NCBI RefSeq assembly: GCF_014696345.1
Contig: NZ_JACJPY010000022.1
Coordinates: 1 to 54,188 of the forward strand
Length of the DNA stretch: 54,188 bases
Direction of reading: 5' to 3'
From: Pseudanabaena cinerea FACHB-1277
Lineage (GTDB): Bacteria > Cyanobacteriota > Cyanobacteriia > Pseudanabaenales > Pseudanabaenaceae
The position numbers and the translations under genes are program-made. Numbering within the stretch: the first letter of the stretch is position 1; each line of letters begins with the position of its first letter. Shown piece by piece: positions 54,092-54,188 of this stretch. Under the pieces are notes generated by a model. It was not told the origin of the DNA, did not search any database, and worked only from the letters and a program-made list of their open reading frames with translations.

Positions 54092-54188
54092 CGGGGCGAC
54101 AAAAGATATGGGAAGTATGAGTAGATGGGGATTTGAGGATTTAAGATAAAAAAGATAGGTCAAGTCATAGTAAGTATGACCTATCTAG
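54086..54188. mobile_element. probable end of an insertion element, cut by the window edge
   Basis: DNA after the interrupted glycosyltransferase start is unrelated to its neighbours. It holds a strong hairpin, AGATAGGTCA (54153-54162) with TGACCTATCT (54177-54186). No transposase lies within the window and terminal repeats cannot be checked, so the call rests on the broken gene and the hairpin. Confidence 0.4.

Overview
The window reads as chromosomal DNA of a cyanobacterium, probably a filamentous, Pseudanabaena-like one. The palindrome GCGATCGC (HIP1) is scattered throughout the left half. Lineage markers include a CpcT/CpeT-type phycobilin lyase, a CRR7-like protein linked to the NDH-1 complex, a DUF3352 protein, a vMAP-type HTH protein and a DevA-like ABC ATPase. 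No rRNA, tRNA or CRISPR array was seen.

Region 1 (about 1-21300) is mostly conserved, loosely ordered chromosome: a Ski2-like helicase, a Uma2 plus GIY-YIG nuclease-like pair, apt, pyrG, a sugar dehydrogenase lipoprotein, a DppB-type permease, a DUF3352 protein, a diguanylate cyclase, cpcT, purD, a vMAP HTH protein, a secreted RNase T2, scpB, crr7, a DevA-like ATPase and two conserved cyanobacterial proteins of unknown function. Short intergenic hairpins recur, several carrying a GCTTTCAAAA core, and a six-copy 12-bp tandem repeat precedes cpcT.

Region 2 (about 21300-54188) is an AT-richer surface-polysaccharide locus, nearly all on the + strand. It begins with a Wzt-type ATPase and a CDP-sugar module (rfbF, rfbG, a C-methyltransferase, an RfbC-type epimerase, then an SDR, a second methyltransferase and a CmcI-like protein). 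Together these suggest a CDP-linked 6-deoxy sugar with a methyl branch. About ten glycosyltransferases follow (GT2, GT4, GT10, GT61 and GT8-like), with two FkbM methyltransferases, a hexapeptide acyltransferase, a multi-pass Wzy-like polymerase and a final methyltransferase. The window ends in the first 20 codons of another glycosyltransferase, cut off by what looks like the edge of a mobile element.

The most unusual signal is in region 2. PD-(D/E)XK nuclease-like genes (Uma2, DUF3782-type) and DUF29 genes sit between sugar genes, and at three places such a gene is bracketed by two partial copies of a neighbouring host gene: 5' ends of wzt, 5' ends of a DegT/DnrJ aminotransferase, and 3' ends of the CmcI-like gene. 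In the last two cases the recognisable duplicated coding sequence begins or ends at a GGCGATCGC site. Decayed copies of the same nuclease and DUF29 families (23087-23342, 35002-35392, 35899-36059) show repeated gain and loss. I infer a recurrent cassette-insertion or segmental-duplication process in this locus; the mechanism is not shown by the sequence. All family calls come from reading translated motifs; no database search was run.
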